Positions 16,397-28,628 of a stretch of DNA of 64,000 nucleotides are shown here, piece by piece. The position numbers and the translations under genes were made by a program. The first letter of the stretch is position 1, and every line of letters begins with the position of its first letter. The DNA is from PALSA-505 sp036267135. Its GTDB lineage: Bacteria > Actinomycetota > Actinomycetes > Streptosporangiales > Streptosporangiaceae. The stretch spans positions 1 through 64,000 of the forward strand of contig DATAWQ010000052.1 of NCBI GenBank assembly GCA_036267135.1, read 5' to 3'. The notes below the pieces were generated by a model. That model was not told where the DNA came from. It did no database searches and saw only the letters and a list, made by a program, of their open reading frames with translations.

Positions 16397-17482
16397 ATGC
16401 CGAAGCCGCCGCGCCATCTCGCAGATCTCGATCCGGCCGCCCGCCGGGAAGCCGCCGTGCGGCTGGGCGAGCCGCCATTCCGGGGCGACCAGTTGTCGCG
16501 GCACTATTTTGCCCGGCTTACCGATGATCCTGACCAGATGACCGATGTGCCCGCCGCGTCCCGTAGCGCGCTGGCCGCCGAACTCCTGCCCCAGCTGCTC
16601 ACCAGCGAACGCGAATTGAGCTGCGACCAGGGCATGACCCGTAAGACCCTGTGGCGCACCCTCGACGGCGCACGCGTCGAGTCGGTGCTCATGCGTTACC
16701 CTGACCGCGCCACGATCTGCATCTCGTCGCAGGCAGGCTGCGGCATGGGCTGCCCGTTCTGCGCCACCGGCCAGGCGGGCCTGACCAGGAACCTGTCCAC
16801 CGGGGAGATCGTCGGCCAGGTCGTGGCCGGCGCCCGCGCGCTGGCCAACGGGGAAGCGGGCGGAACCCCAACCCGGCTGTCCAACGTGGTCTTCATGGGC
16901 ATGGGCGAGCCGCTGGCCAACTACAACAGCGTGCTGGCGGCCGTCCGCCGCATCACCGACCCGCAGCCGCACGGCCTCGGCATCTCCCAGCGCCAGGTCA
17001 CCGTGTCCACGGTGGGGCTGGTCCCGGCCATGCGACGGCTGACCGACGAGGGCCTCGCGGTCACACTGGCGGTCTCGCTGCACGCACCCGACGACGAGTT
17101 GCGCGACACCCTGGTCCCGGTCAACCGGCGCTGGCCGGTGGACGAGGTGCTCGACACCGCCTGGTCGTACGCGGACCGGACCGGCCGCCGGGTGTCGATC
17201 GAGTACGCGCTGATCCGCGACATCAACGACCACGCGTGGCGGGCCGACGCCCTGGGCGGGCTGCTGGCCGGCCGCCTCGCGCACGTGAACCTGATCCCGC
17301 TCAACCCCACCCCCGGCTCGAAGTGGACCGCGTCGCGGCCCGCCGCCATGGACGAGTTCGTCCGGCGCCTGCAGCACCACGGCGTCCCCGTCACGATCAG
17401 GGACACCAGGGGCAGCGAGATCGACGGCGCCTGCGGCCAGCTCGCCGCCGCCACGCCGCCTGCCCAAGCGCCCGTCGGCTGA
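16397..17482 (+). CDS. rlmN: 23S rRNA (adenine-2503-C2)-methyltransferase RlmN
   Basis: Radical-SAM enzyme that methylates A2503 of 23S rRNA and A37 of some tRNAs. The 361-aa protein has the radical-SAM cluster motif CGMGCPFCATG, the SNVVFMGMGEPLANY motif, and the LIPLNPTPGSKW region; the methyl-carrying Cys is in the C-terminal EIDGACGQL. The ATG at 16397 was preferred to a frame start at 16313 because the promoter -10 box lies between them. It follows cdsA in most actinobacteria, here after the inserted SUFU gene. Confidence 0.94.
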   Translation: MPKPPRHLADLDPAARREAAVRLGEPPFRGDQLSRHYFARLTDDPDQMTDVPAASRSALAAELLPQLLTSERELSCDQGMTRKTLWRTLDGARVESVLMRYPDRATICISSQAGCGMGCPFCATGQAGLTRNLSTGEIVGQVVAGARALANGEAGGTPTRLSNVVFMGMGEPLANYNSVLAAVRRITDPQPHGLGISQRQVTVSTVGLVPAMRRLTDEGLAVTLAVSLHAPDDELRDTLVPVNRRWPVDEVLDTAWSYADRTGRRVSIEYALIRDINDHAWRADALGGLLAGRLAHVNLIPLNPTPGSKWTASRPAAMDEFVRRLQHHGVPVTIRDTRGSEIDGACGQLAAATPPAQAPVG

Positions 17483-17503
17483 TCACACGAGGGCAGGGAC
17501 CGG

Positions 17504-17509
17504 TACCGT
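17504..17509 (+). promoter_or_regulatory. -10 box for leaderless acyltransferase transcript
   Basis: TACCGT ends 8 bases before the ATG at 17518 and no Shine-Dalgarno is present. No good -35 is visible. Confidence 0.4.
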
Positions 17510-17517
17510 TATCCGCG

Positions 17518-18174
17518 ATGTCGTGGAAGCACGAAGTCACCCGCCGCCGCCGGCACGCCCAGTGGGTCCTGGTGCACCGGCTCTGGCAGCGGGTGCAGGA
17601 CGCGGGCGTGGTGACGGCCGAGACCCCGGCCGGCCGCCGGTTTGCCGCGTTCGGCCGCGGTTCCATGGTCGCCTTCCCCGGCGGCTCGGTCTACGGTGAA
17701 CGCTGGATCGTGCTCGGCGAGGACACGCTGGTCGGCATGCACGTGACCATGTCCGCGGGCATGGTCCCCGGCCAGGAACTCGGGCCCGTTCCCGTGCTGA
17801 GCATCGGCGACCGCTGCGTGATCGGCCGCGGCAGCCACATCGTCGCCCACCACTCGATCGAGATCGGCGACGACGTGTACACCGGCCCCTACGTCTACAT
17901 CACCGACCAAAATCACGGTTACGCCGACCCGGACATCCCGATCGGCCGCCAGGTCCCCACCAACACGGCGGTGTCCATCGGCGCCGGCACCTGGCTCGGC
18001 GCCGGCGCGATCGTCCTGCCCGGCGCCCGCATCGGCCGCAACGTGGTCGTCGGCGCCGGATCGGTGGTTCGGGGCGAGGTCCCCGACCGCTGCGTGGTGG
18101 CCGGGGTCCCCGCCCGCGTGGTGCGCGAGTACGTCGCGGGCAACGGCTGGTCGCCCCCGCTGCCCACTCGATAG
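17518..18174 (+). CDS. Left-handed beta-helix acyltransferase (maltose/galactoside O-acetyltransferase type)
   Basis: The 218-aa protein shows hexapeptide repeats (I-G-x-x-x-x type, for example LSIGDRCVIGRGSHIV, SIEIGDDVYTG, VSIGAGTWLGAGAIVLPGARIG, VVVGAGSVV) and the typical end CVVAGVPARVVREY. Such enzymes transfer acetyl or other acyl groups from CoA to sugars or small molecules. The catalytic His is likely in ITDQNHGY. The ATG at 17518 was chosen over an open frame from 17236, which is rlmN shadow. The substrate cannot be deduced; the neighbours are not a polysaccharide cluster. Confidence 0.85.
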   Translation: MSWKHEVTRRRRHAQWVLVHRLWQRVQDAGVVTAETPAGRRFAAFGRGSMVAFPGGSVYGERWIVLGEDTLVGMHVTMSAGMVPGQELGPVPVLSIGDRCVIGRGSHIVAHHSIEIGDDVYTGPYVYITDQNHGYADPDIPIGRQVPTNTAVSIGAGTWLGAGAIVLPGARIGRNVVVGAGSVVRGEVPDRCVVAGVPARVVREYVAGNGWSPPLPTR

Positions 18175-18378
18175 AACAATTTCAGTGGCCGTCGGCCCCC
18201 TCATCCTTTTTGTCTAATGAACGGTGACCCTTGGACCGGGTCGCGAACTCACCCGCCTACGGTGACCACTCTTTCCGCGAACCCGGTCGCGTCCGGCGAG
18301 TTTGGGCCGGTAAACGGATTCCAATCGTGACCGCCGCCGGTGGCGGAGCGCGGTGGGGTCGGTGGCCACCGTTCATTG

Positions 18379-19992
18379 TCAAAATCCTTCGTTTGTCACG
18401 GATCCGTCGAATGGGGTGGCGAAGGCGTAGACCTCACCGAATGCGCTCGTGAGCAGATAGCCGGTGCTGGTCGGGGTGATCCCGATGATCGGCTCGGGGA
18501 TCTCGGTGCCCTGCAGCGAGCCGTGGTTGGGCGTGCCCGCGCTGTCCACGTCGCCGGCCGAGTCGACCAGCAGGTAGCCCCGGCCGTCGGCGGCGATGCC
18601 GGTGATCGGGGCCGGGATGGTGGCCTGGGCGCGGGTCCTGGTGGCAACGACGCCCCCGGCGCGGGCCACGCCCTGCACGGTGCCGTCCCTGGAAGCGATC
18701 AGGTAGCCGTGCTTGGTCCCGGCGATGCCGATGACCGGTGACGCGGAGGTGAAGCTGCCGTAGTTCGGCGCGTGGAAGTTGTACACGTTGCCCTTGCCGT
18801 CCACCAGCAGGTAGCCGGACTTGAACGCGGTGATGCCGGTGATCGGGGCCGGGGTCTGCACCCCGTTGAGGCCGCCGTAGTCGGGCGCGTTGACCGCGTA
18901 CACGTCGCCCTGGTCGTCGGTCATCCAGTAGCCGCCGGTGGCCGGGTCGCTGGTCACGCCGACGATCTGGCCGGCGCCGGGATCCTGCGGGGTGGGCTGG
19001 GTCGTGGGCCGGGCCCACACGTCCTGCCCCTGGGTGAACGGGTAGGCGGAGGTGTCCTGGCCGACCACCGTGTAGCCCGAACTGGTGGCCACGGTTCCGG
19101 CCATCGGCTTGCAGTCGCCGGGGCCGCCGACGCGGAAGGTGCCCGGGGTGCTTGTGCTGCTCCAGGCGGCCGGGTCGGTGGGTGAGTAGGGCGTCAGGCC
19201 CGGGGCGGCCGACCCGTCGTACAGGCGGAAGCCGCCGATCGTGGCCGCGTCGCTCTGCGCGCCGAACAGGGTGTTGCCCATCTGGTTGCAACTCGGCTTG
19301 GTGCCGGCCCCGGCGATCTCGCCGTACACGTTGACGATCGAGGAGTGGCCGAACGTGCCGTGGTAGGCCGAGTCAGGTATGTATCCGAATTCGGCGCCGT
19401 TCAGGTAGAACGTCCACTTGCCGCCGATGTTGCGGATGGTCCAGGTGTAGCTGCCCGGCGTGAGCGCCATCCCCGGCTTGACCGTCTTCGACGTGCTCAC
19501 GAAGCCGCAGCCGTCGTAGCAGGTGCCCTTGGTCTGCACGAAGTGGTAGACGAACAGGTGCGCGGTGGGTGGCTGGCCGGCCTTGAGTCCCTGGACCAGC
19601 CAGCCCACCTCGGCGGTGTCGTTGTCGATGCCCTTGGCGGTCCGGTTGAACACCGCCATCTCGATCAGCGTGTGGTAGCCGAGGCTGTTCCAGGCGAGGT
19701 TGGGGCGGTTCACCGGGAAGGTGACGGACGCGCCCTCGTTGTTCACGGTCTGGCTGGCGCCCGCGTAGTCGTAACAGGCGCCGTAGCGCAGGTAGGCGAT
19801 GTCGCACTGCTGGCGGACGGACGGGGCCGCCGGGGTGCCCGCCGTGAAGTCCGGCGGCGGCGCCTTACCTGTCAGCGTCCCGCCTGGTCCGGCCGGAGCC
19901 GCCGTGGTGGCGGCCGCCACGCAGCCACCGAAGATCATCACCGTGCCGACCGCGGCGGCGCACGCGGTCCCAAGCCTTCGCAGATTGCCCAT
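18379..19992 (-). CDS. Secreted neprosin-domain protein with C-terminal propeller-like repeats
   Basis: The 537-aa protein has a signal peptide (MGNLRRLGTACAAAVGTVMI) with a Cys at 24 that could be a weak lipobox. Residues about 60-260 resemble the neprosin (DUF239) domain: AEVGWLVQ, LFVYHFVQTKGTCYDGCGFV, GKWTFYLNGAEFGYIPDSAY, NVYGEIAGAG and NQMGN. Neprosins are glutamate endopeptidases cutting after Pro; the two catalytic Glu may be Glu128 and Glu225, which is inference. Residues about 340-537 are four or five repeats of roughly 45 aa with GYWMTDDQGDVYA / GYLLVDGKGNVYN cores, typical of actinobacterial secreted propeller-like proteins. It stands alone, with a leaderless-type promoter. Confidence 0.75.
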   Translation of the reverse strand: MGNLRRLGTACAAAVGTVMIFGGCVAAATTAAPAGPGGTLTGKAPPPDFTAGTPAAPSVRQQCDIAYLRYGACYDYAGASQTVNNEGASVTFPVNRPNLAWNSLGYHTLIEMAVFNRTAKGIDNDTAEVGWLVQGLKAGQPPTAHLFVYHFVQTKGTCYDGCGFVSTSKTVKPGMALTPGSYTWTIRNIGGKWTFYLNGAEFGYIPDSAYHGTFGHSSIVNVYGEIAGAGTKPSCNQMGNTLFGAQSDAATIGGFRLYDGSAAPGLTPYSPTDPAAWSSTSTPGTFRVGGPGDCKPMAGTVATSSGYTVVGQDTSAYPFTQGQDVWARPTTQPTPQDPGAGQIVGVTSDPATGGYWMTDDQGDVYAVNAPDYGGLNGVQTPAPITGITAFKSGYLLVDGKGNVYNFHAPNYGSFTSASPVIGIAGTKHGYLIASRDGTVQGVARAGGVVATRTRAQATIPAPITGIAADGRGYLLVDSAGDVDSAGTPNHGSLQGTEIPEPIIGITPTSTGYLLTSAFGEVYAFATPFDGSVTNEGF

Positions 19993-19999
19993 GAAACCG

Positions 20000-20005
20000 A
20001 CCGTA
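20000..20005 (-). promoter_or_regulatory. -10 box for leaderless neprosin-like gene
   Basis: On the minus strand TACGGT is followed by 7 bases and the ATG. A GGGACA about 17 bp further up is a poor -35. Confidence 0.45.
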
Positions 20006-20059
20006 GCCCGAACAATCCGGCCTGTCCCGGCCCAACGGGACGGCGCCGAAGATCGCAGG

Positions 20060-20100
20060 TTGACGGGTTACTTAGTTAAGGGGTACATTACTCAAGTAAT
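20060..20100 (+). promoter_or_regulatory. Promoter with two palindromes upstream of gntR
   Basis: TTGACG (20060-20065) and TACATT (20084-20089) are 18 bp apart and form a good vegetative promoter. Two perfect inverted repeats overlay it: CTTA-GT-TAAG at 20071-20080 in the spacer, and ATTACT-CA-AGTAAT at 20087-20100 over the -10 box and start codon. Both share a TTACT-like half site, which is what a dimeric GntR (YtrA-type) autorepressor would need. Binding by the adjacent GntR is inference. Confidence 0.7.
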
Positions 20101-20524
20101 GAACCACGGAACCGCAGAAGAAACCGGGTGGTTGCAGGAAATGACCAGCCTCGATGAGGGCGTCCCCCTGTTCGTCCAGATCGCCGAGCGGCTCGCCGAC
20201 GAGATTGCGGACGGGGCTCTGGCCGAGGGCGAGCGAGTGCCCTCGACCAACGAGCTGGCCGCCTTCTACCGGATCAACCCGGCCACCGCAGCGAAGGGGA
20301 TCAACATGCTGACCGACGACGGGCTGCTGGAAAAGCGCCGGGGCATCGGGATGTTCGTCGCGGCCGGCGCCCAGGTGCGACTGCTGGATGAGCGGCGCAA
20401 GCTGTTCGCCGAACGCTTTGTGGAGCCGCTGGTCATTGAGGCCGGCCGGCTGGGAATTGACGCCAATGAGCTGGTCACGCTGATCCGCGCGGCCAGTCAC
20501 GGGCAAGGAGGCACCAGACCATGA
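20099..20524 (+). CDS. GntR family regulator, YtrA type
   Basis: The 141-aa protein has a winged-helix DNA-binding domain (VPLFVQIAERLADEIADGALAEG; VPSTNELAAFYRINPATAAKGI; GLLEKRRGIGMFV) and a short C-terminal helical tail, the YtrA layout that usually controls an adjacent ABC transporter. The ATG at 20099 follows the -10 box by 9 bases and lies inside a palindrome, so the transcript is near-leaderless; an alternative ATG at 20141 would still keep the whole HTH. Its stop overlaps the ABC ATPase start (ATGA). The likely role is to repress its own operon until an envelope-active or antibiotic-like signal appears. Confidence 0.88.
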   Translation: MNHGTAEETGWLQEMTSLDEGVPLFVQIAERLADEIADGALAEGERVPSTNELAAFYRINPATAAKGINMLTDDGLLEKRRGIGMFVAAGAQVRLLDERRKLFAERFVEPLVIEAGRLGIDANELVTLIRAASHGQGGTRP

Positions 20525-21435
20525 CACCAGCGATCTCGGTGACCGGGCTCACCCGCCGCTACGGCGACGAGCTTGCCCTCGACGACGTCACCTTCGACAT
20601 CGAGCCCGGGTCGATCACCGGGCTGCTCGGCCGCAACGGGGCCGGCAAGACCACCCTCATGCGGATCCTGGCCGGGCATGAGTTCGCCTCGGGCGGCAGT
20701 ATGGCCGTACTCGGGGACTGCCCGCTCGAGAACGAGCCGGTGCTGCGCCGGATGGTGTTCGTCCGCGAGGATCAGCACTACCCGGACTACGGGCGGCCGA
20801 ACTTGTTCAGGGTCCGGCACGCCCTGCAGATGGCGTCGTGGTTCTACCCGAACTGGGACGCCGAGCTGGCCACGGAACTGCTCGACGACTTCGCCCTGCC
20901 CGCCAAGCGGGCGGTCAAGGGACTGTCCCGGGGCATGCGCTCCGCGCTGGGCATAGTGATCGGCCTGGCGGCCAGGGCCGAAGTGACCCTGTTCGACGAG
21001 CCCTACGCCGGCCTGGACGCGGTGGCCCGCCAGGTGTTCTACGACCGGCTGCTGGACAACTACGCGGAGCACCCCAGGACGGTACTGATCTCCACCCACC
21101 TGATCGACGAGGCCGCCGGGCTGCTGGAACGGGTGCTGGTGATCGACCGTGGCAAGCTCATGGTGGACGCGGCCGCCGACGATCTGCGTGGCTCCGTGAT
21201 CCGGGTGACCGGCCCGGCCATCGCCGTGGCGGAGTTCACCGCCGGGCGGACGGTCTGGAACCGGCGCCGGATCGTCTCGCAGGAGTCGGTGGTCATGGCC
21301 GGGCCGCTGGATGAGGCCGCCCGCGCCCGGGCCGGTGCGCTGCACCTGACCCTGGAACCCCTCACGTTGCAGCAGTTCGTGGTGCAGGCCGCCGGCCCGG
21401 CCGCAGCGGGCGCACGGGAAAGGACAAGCGCATGA
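20521..21435 (+). CDS. ABC transporter ATP-binding protein
   Basis: The 304-aa protein has Walker A GLLGRNGAGKTTLMRI, the GLSRGMRSALGIVIGLAARA signature region (a degenerate LSGGQ), Walker B VTLFDEPYAGLD and the switch His in LISTHLIDEA. The sequence is of the CcmA/YtrB type that pairs with YtrA-like regulators. It overlaps the regulator before it and the permease after it by 4 bases each. Substrate unknown; export or self-protection against a cell-wall-active compound is a guess from the family. Confidence 0.9.
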   Translation: MTPAISVTGLTRRYGDELALDDVTFDIEPGSITGLLGRNGAGKTTLMRILAGHEFASGGSMAVLGDCPLENEPVLRRMVFVREDQHYPDYGRPNLFRVRHALQMASWFYPNWDAELATELLDDFALPAKRAVKGLSRGMRSALGIVIGLAARAEVTLFDEPYAGLDAVARQVFYDRLLDNYAEHPRTVLISTHLIDEAAGLLERVLVIDRGKLMVDAAADDLRGSVIRVTGPAIAVAEFTAGRTVWNRRRIVSQESVVMAGPLDEAARARAGALHLTLEPLTLQQFVVQAAGPAAAGARERTSA

Positions 21436-22130
21436 ATACCTGGGTCAAAGTCGTTCGTTACCACCTGGTCGACCGGTTCACCTTTGTGGGATATCCCTGG
21501 GCCATCCTGGCGTTCGTCTTCCTGATAAATCTGGCCATCTTCGCCAGCGTTGCGCCCCCCGCCAGCCAGCACGGTCAGAGTTACTCCGGTGCGCTGGCCG
21601 CCATCTACATCGTGTTCGGCATCGTCGGATCGCGGGCTGTCTCTTCGCGGCTGCCGTTCGCCCTGGCCCTCGGGGTGAGCCGCCGTTCCTTCTACACTGG
21701 CACCGCGCTGCTGGCCGCGGGTCTCGCCGCGGCCAACGCGCTGGCGCTCACCGTGCTGCAGATCATCGAGCGGGCCACCGGCGGCTGGGGGATGCGGCTG
21801 CACTTCTTCCGCGTGCCCTTCCTGCTGGCCGGACCGTGGTATCTCACCTTGCCCACCTCGTTCGTGGCCCTGGCTGTGATGTTCGCCTGGGGCATGTGGT
21901 TCGGGCTGATCTATCAGCGGTGGAACCTGGCCGGCCTGACGGCTTTCGTCGCCGCCCAGATCACCGTCGTGACCATCGCACTGGTGATCGCCTTCCAGGC
22001 CCACATCTGGCCCGGAGTCGGCCGCTTCTTCACGGTGCTGTCCATCGGGGGGCTGACCGGTGCGCTCGCCGTTCTGGCCATGCTGCTGCTGGCCGGGGGC
22101 TACGCCACCATCCGACGGGTGGCCGTGTGA
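21432..22130 (+). CDS. ABC transporter membrane subunit
   Basis: The 232-aa protein has about six hydrophobic helices (for example WAILAFVFLINLAIFA, AIYIVFGIVGS, LLAAGLAAANALALTVL, SFVALAVMFAWGMWFGLIY) and no other domain. It fits the small ABC-2-type permeases paired with YtrB-like ATPases. The start at 21432 overlaps the ATPase stop by 4 bases, and its stop overlaps the next ATG by one base. Confidence 0.8.
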   Translation: MNTWVKVVRYHLVDRFTFVGYPWAILAFVFLINLAIFASVAPPASQHGQSYSGALAAIYIVFGIVGSRAVSSRLPFALALGVSRRSFYTGTALLAAGLAAANALALTVLQIIERATGGWGMRLHFFRVPFLLAGPWYLTLPTSFVALAVMFAWGMWFGLIYQRWNLAGLTAFVAAQITVVTIALVIAFQAHIWPGVGRFFTVLSIGGLTGALAVLAMLLLAGGYATIRRVAV

Positions 22131-23680
22131 TGAGGACGCGGACCTGCCGCACGGCATCGGTGCTCGTCGCGGTCGGCGTGCTGGCCGCCGCCTGTGGGAG
22201 CAACAGCTCGGCCGGGACCACCGTGACCAGCACCAAGGCGGCCAGGCCCGCCGGATCGTGGCCGTACCCGAACGGCGACATCGCGAACACGCGGGACGCG
22301 GCAGGCTCGGCGATCTCGTCGGCCAACGTGGCCAAGCTGGCGCAGGCGTGGTCGTTCCACCTGCCGTCGTCGGCGGTGCGGAAGGGCCCCACGTTCGGTT
22401 CGATGTCCGCCGGGCCGATCGTGGTCAACGGGGTCGTCTACATCCAGGATCTGGACGACAACGTGTATGCGCTGAGCCTGGCCACCGGGAAACTGAAGTG
22501 GGAGTACCCGGTCAACGCGTCGGCGAACGGGGGTCCTGACGGCGTCGCGGTGACGGGCGGCCGGGTCTACGGGACCACCCCGACCGCCGCCTTCGCGCTC
22601 AACGCCGAAACCGGCAAGGCCATCTGGGTGACCGGGCACCTGCTCGCTCAGGGGCAGGGCACCTTCGACATCCAGCCGCAGGTCGCGGGCGGGCGGGTCT
22701 ACCTGGCCAGCGCCTACGGCCTCAGCACGACCGGCGGCGTGCTGTTCGCGCTGAACGCCGCGACCGGCCACCCGCTGTGGCACTTCGACACGATCATGGG
22801 CGCCGACCAGGGCGTGCAGGGCGCCCGCGTCGGCTCGGGCGGCGCCTGGGAGCCGCCGCTGGTCGGCACCGACGGATCGGTGACCTTCGGCGTCGGCAAC
22901 CCCTACCAGTCGGCCGCATCGGCGATCGCCCACCCCGCGCCCCAGCTCTACACCGACAGTGAGGTGAACCTGGACGCGGCCACCGGCAAGCTGCGCTGGT
23001 ACTACCAGGCCATACCCAACGACTTCATGGACCACGACATCCAGACCTCGCCGATCGCGGTGACCGTCAACGGGACGCCGGTCATCATCGGCTCGGGCAA
23101 GATGGGCGTGGTCTACGAGATGAACGCGGCCACCGGCAAGCTCGTGTGGAAGACGCCGGTCGGCGAGCACAGCCAGTCCGACACCTGGCCCAAGCTGGCC
23201 CTGGAGCACAAGCTCACGCTCAAGGCGCCCTACCGGATCCTGCCCGGCTCGCTTGGCGGCGTGCTGTCCAACCCGGCCGTGGCAGGCGGCACCGTCTACG
23301 TGGCCACCGACAACCTGGCGTTCACGCTGGCCAAGATGAGCTACCCGCTGGGCGCGCCCGACGGCATCGGCACCGGCCAGGTGGAGGCGCTCAGCCTGGC
23401 CACCGGCAAAGTCGAATGGAACGTCAAGGTGCCGGCCATGCCGCTCGGCGCCACCACGGTGTCCAACGACCTGGTGTTCACCACGCTGTACGACGGCTAC
23501 CTGATGGCCTTCAACCGGAACACCGGCGCGGTGGTATACCGCCGGCACCTGCCCGCGGCCACCAACTCGCCCATCGCCGTGGCCGGCAACACGGTGCTGG
23601 TCCCGGCGGGCGGTCCCAACGCGTACGGCGCCACCGGCGGGACGCCCCAGATCATCGCCTACACCGTGCCCAAGGGCTGA
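22130..23680 (+). CDS. PQQ-dehydrogenase-like beta-propeller lipoprotein
   Basis: The 516-aa protein has a lipoprotein signal (VLVAVGVLAAAC, lipidated Cys22). The rest is a PQQ-type propeller with repeated A-x-N-A-A-T-G-x-x-x-W blades (YALSLATGKLKWEYP, FALNAETGKAIWV, FALNAATGHPLWHFD, MNAATGKLVWKTP). Segments GAWEPPLVGTDGSVTFGVG and WYYQAIPNDFMDHDI resemble quinoprotein alcohol dehydrogenases. Whether it binds PQQ or is an inactive scaffold cannot be judged. The ATG at 22130 overlaps the permease stop (TGATG), so it is part of the gntR-ABC operon, an unusual partnership. It ends at a strong bidirectional hairpin. Confidence 0.8.
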   Translation: MRTRTCRTASVLVAVGVLAAACGSNSSAGTTVTSTKAARPAGSWPYPNGDIANTRDAAGSAISSANVAKLAQAWSFHLPSSAVRKGPTFGSMSAGPIVVNGVVYIQDLDDNVYALSLATGKLKWEYPVNASANGGPDGVAVTGGRVYGTTPTAAFALNAETGKAIWVTGHLLAQGQGTFDIQPQVAGGRVYLASAYGLSTTGGVLFALNAATGHPLWHFDTIMGADQGVQGARVGSGGAWEPPLVGTDGSVTFGVGNPYQSAASAIAHPAPQLYTDSEVNLDAATGKLRWYYQAIPNDFMDHDIQTSPIAVTVNGTPVIIGSGKMGVVYEMNAATGKLVWKTPVGEHSQSDTWPKLALEHKLTLKAPYRILPGSLGGVLSNPAVAGGTVYVATDNLAFTLAKMSYPLGAPDGIGTGQVEALSLATGKVEWNVKVPAMPLGATTVSNDLVFTTLYDGYLMAFNRNTGAVVYRRHLPAATNSPIAVAGNTVLVPAGGPNAYGATGGTPQIIAYTVPKG

Positions 23681-23696
23681 GCCGTCCGAGCGGACC

Positions 23697-23737
23697 GCTG
23701 GACGTCTGAACCGGCTGCGCCGGCTCAGACGTCCAGC
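23697..23737. terminator. Bidirectional hairpin terminator
   Basis: Perfect 13-base arms GCTGGACGTCTGA (23697-23709) and its complement (23725-23737) enclose a second stem CCGGC-TGC-GCCGG. It lies between two convergent genes; the right arm is also the last four codons and stop of the minus-strand MBL gene. Confidence 0.85.
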
Positions 23738-24492
23738 ACCAGGCCGTCGTGGGCCGCTTCGAAGGACAGCTCAGCCGCCCGGCTGAGCACCTCGGCGCCC
23801 AGGTGGGTGAGCACGATCCGGTGGCTGGTCAGCCGGTGGCGGTGGGCGGCCAGGTCGGCGTGCCGCAGGTGATAGGGGACGTTCTTGTCCATCCGGTAGG
23901 CCTCGGCGATGAGCAGGTCCGCGCCGCCGGAGGCCCGCGGCAGCACGTCGGTCCAGGCGGTGTCGCCGGTGTAGGCGATGACCCGGCCGCCGAGGCCCAG
24001 CCGGAGCGCCAGCGCGGGCGCCCCGCTGGGATGATCGACCTCCCAGCTGGTGACCTGGACGCCGGCCACGGTGACTGGGCGGCCAGGCGTCAGCTCCTCG
24101 GTGTGCACCTCGAACCGGCGGGCCGCCGTGGACGAGCCGGGGAACAGGCACTCCATCGCTTCGGTGAGCCTGCGAGCGAGGCCCGGCGGGCCGGCCACGG
24201 TCAGCGGTCTGGTGCGGCCGCTGAACTGACCGTCCAGGATGAGGAACGGCAGCCCGCCGAAGTGGTCACCGTGCAGGTGCGAGATGAACACCGCGGCGAT
24301 CTCGCCGGGGTCCAGATCCAGGTTGCGCAGCGCGCTGAGCGAGGTGGCGCCGCAGTCCATCAGCACCGGGGCCCGGCCGTCGCGGCCGCGCAGGTGGATG
24401 CAGGCCTGGTAGCGGCCGCCGCTGCCGAACGCGTCGCCGGATCCCGCGAAGGTGACGGTGACGCCCTGCTTGGTCATGACGGGCTTGCTCAC
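23725..24492 (-). CDS. Metallo-beta-lactamase-fold hydrolase, RNase Z-like
   Basis: The 255-aa protein has the metal-binding HLHGDH motif (in AVFISHLHGDHFGGLPFL), an early GSGDAFGSGGRYQ segment, the YTGDTAWTD Asp and a late His in VLTHLGAEV. The set is complete for a two-zinc MBL of the RNase Z/phosphodiesterase group, but the exosite of true tRNase Z is not evident. GTG at 24492, 11 bp downstream of the response regulator stop, so it is the last gene of the kinase operon. A role in hydrolysing a signalling nucleotide or RNA is possible but unproven. Confidence 0.8.
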   Translation of the reverse strand: MSKPVMTKQGVTVTFAGSGDAFGSGGRYQACIHLRGRDGRAPVLMDCGATSLSALRNLDLDPGEIAAVFISHLHGDHFGGLPFLILDGQFSGRTRPLTVAGPPGLARRLTEAMECLFPGSSTAARRFEVHTEELTPGRPVTVAGVQVTSWEVDHPSGAPALALRLGLGGRVIAYTGDTAWTDVLPRASGGADLLIAEAYRMDKNVPYHLRHADLAAHRHRLTSHRIVLTHLGAEVLSRAAELSFEAAHDGLVLDV

Positions 24493-24503
24493 CGGCGCCT
24501 CGG

Positions 24504-25196
<693 letters not shown>

Positions 25197-25288
25197 GTTA
25201 CCGGCTCCCTTCGGCGGGCTCAGTGGGCTCGGCGGGCTCGATGGCTGGCGGTTTCACGGCTGGCTCCGGGTGCGGATTATCGTATGGG

Positions 25289-28471
<3,183 letters not shown>

Positions 28472-28628
28472 GCATATCTCCCTCCTCGCCACTGACGCCG
28501 CCGTAGGGCAGGATCAGATCCGCGGGCAGGTGTTCGCTCTCTAGGCTATGAATGTCACAAGTCTGTCACGATAGAACCGGTAGTCACGCCCGAAAGCGGA
28601 CAGTGATCTGAAACCCCAGAGGGGGCAC

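Noticed and set aside
18187..18211. GGCC-GTC-GGCC hairpin followed by a T-run after the acyltransferase
   Set aside because: The stem is only 4 bp and the T-run is 9 bases away; too weak to call a terminator.
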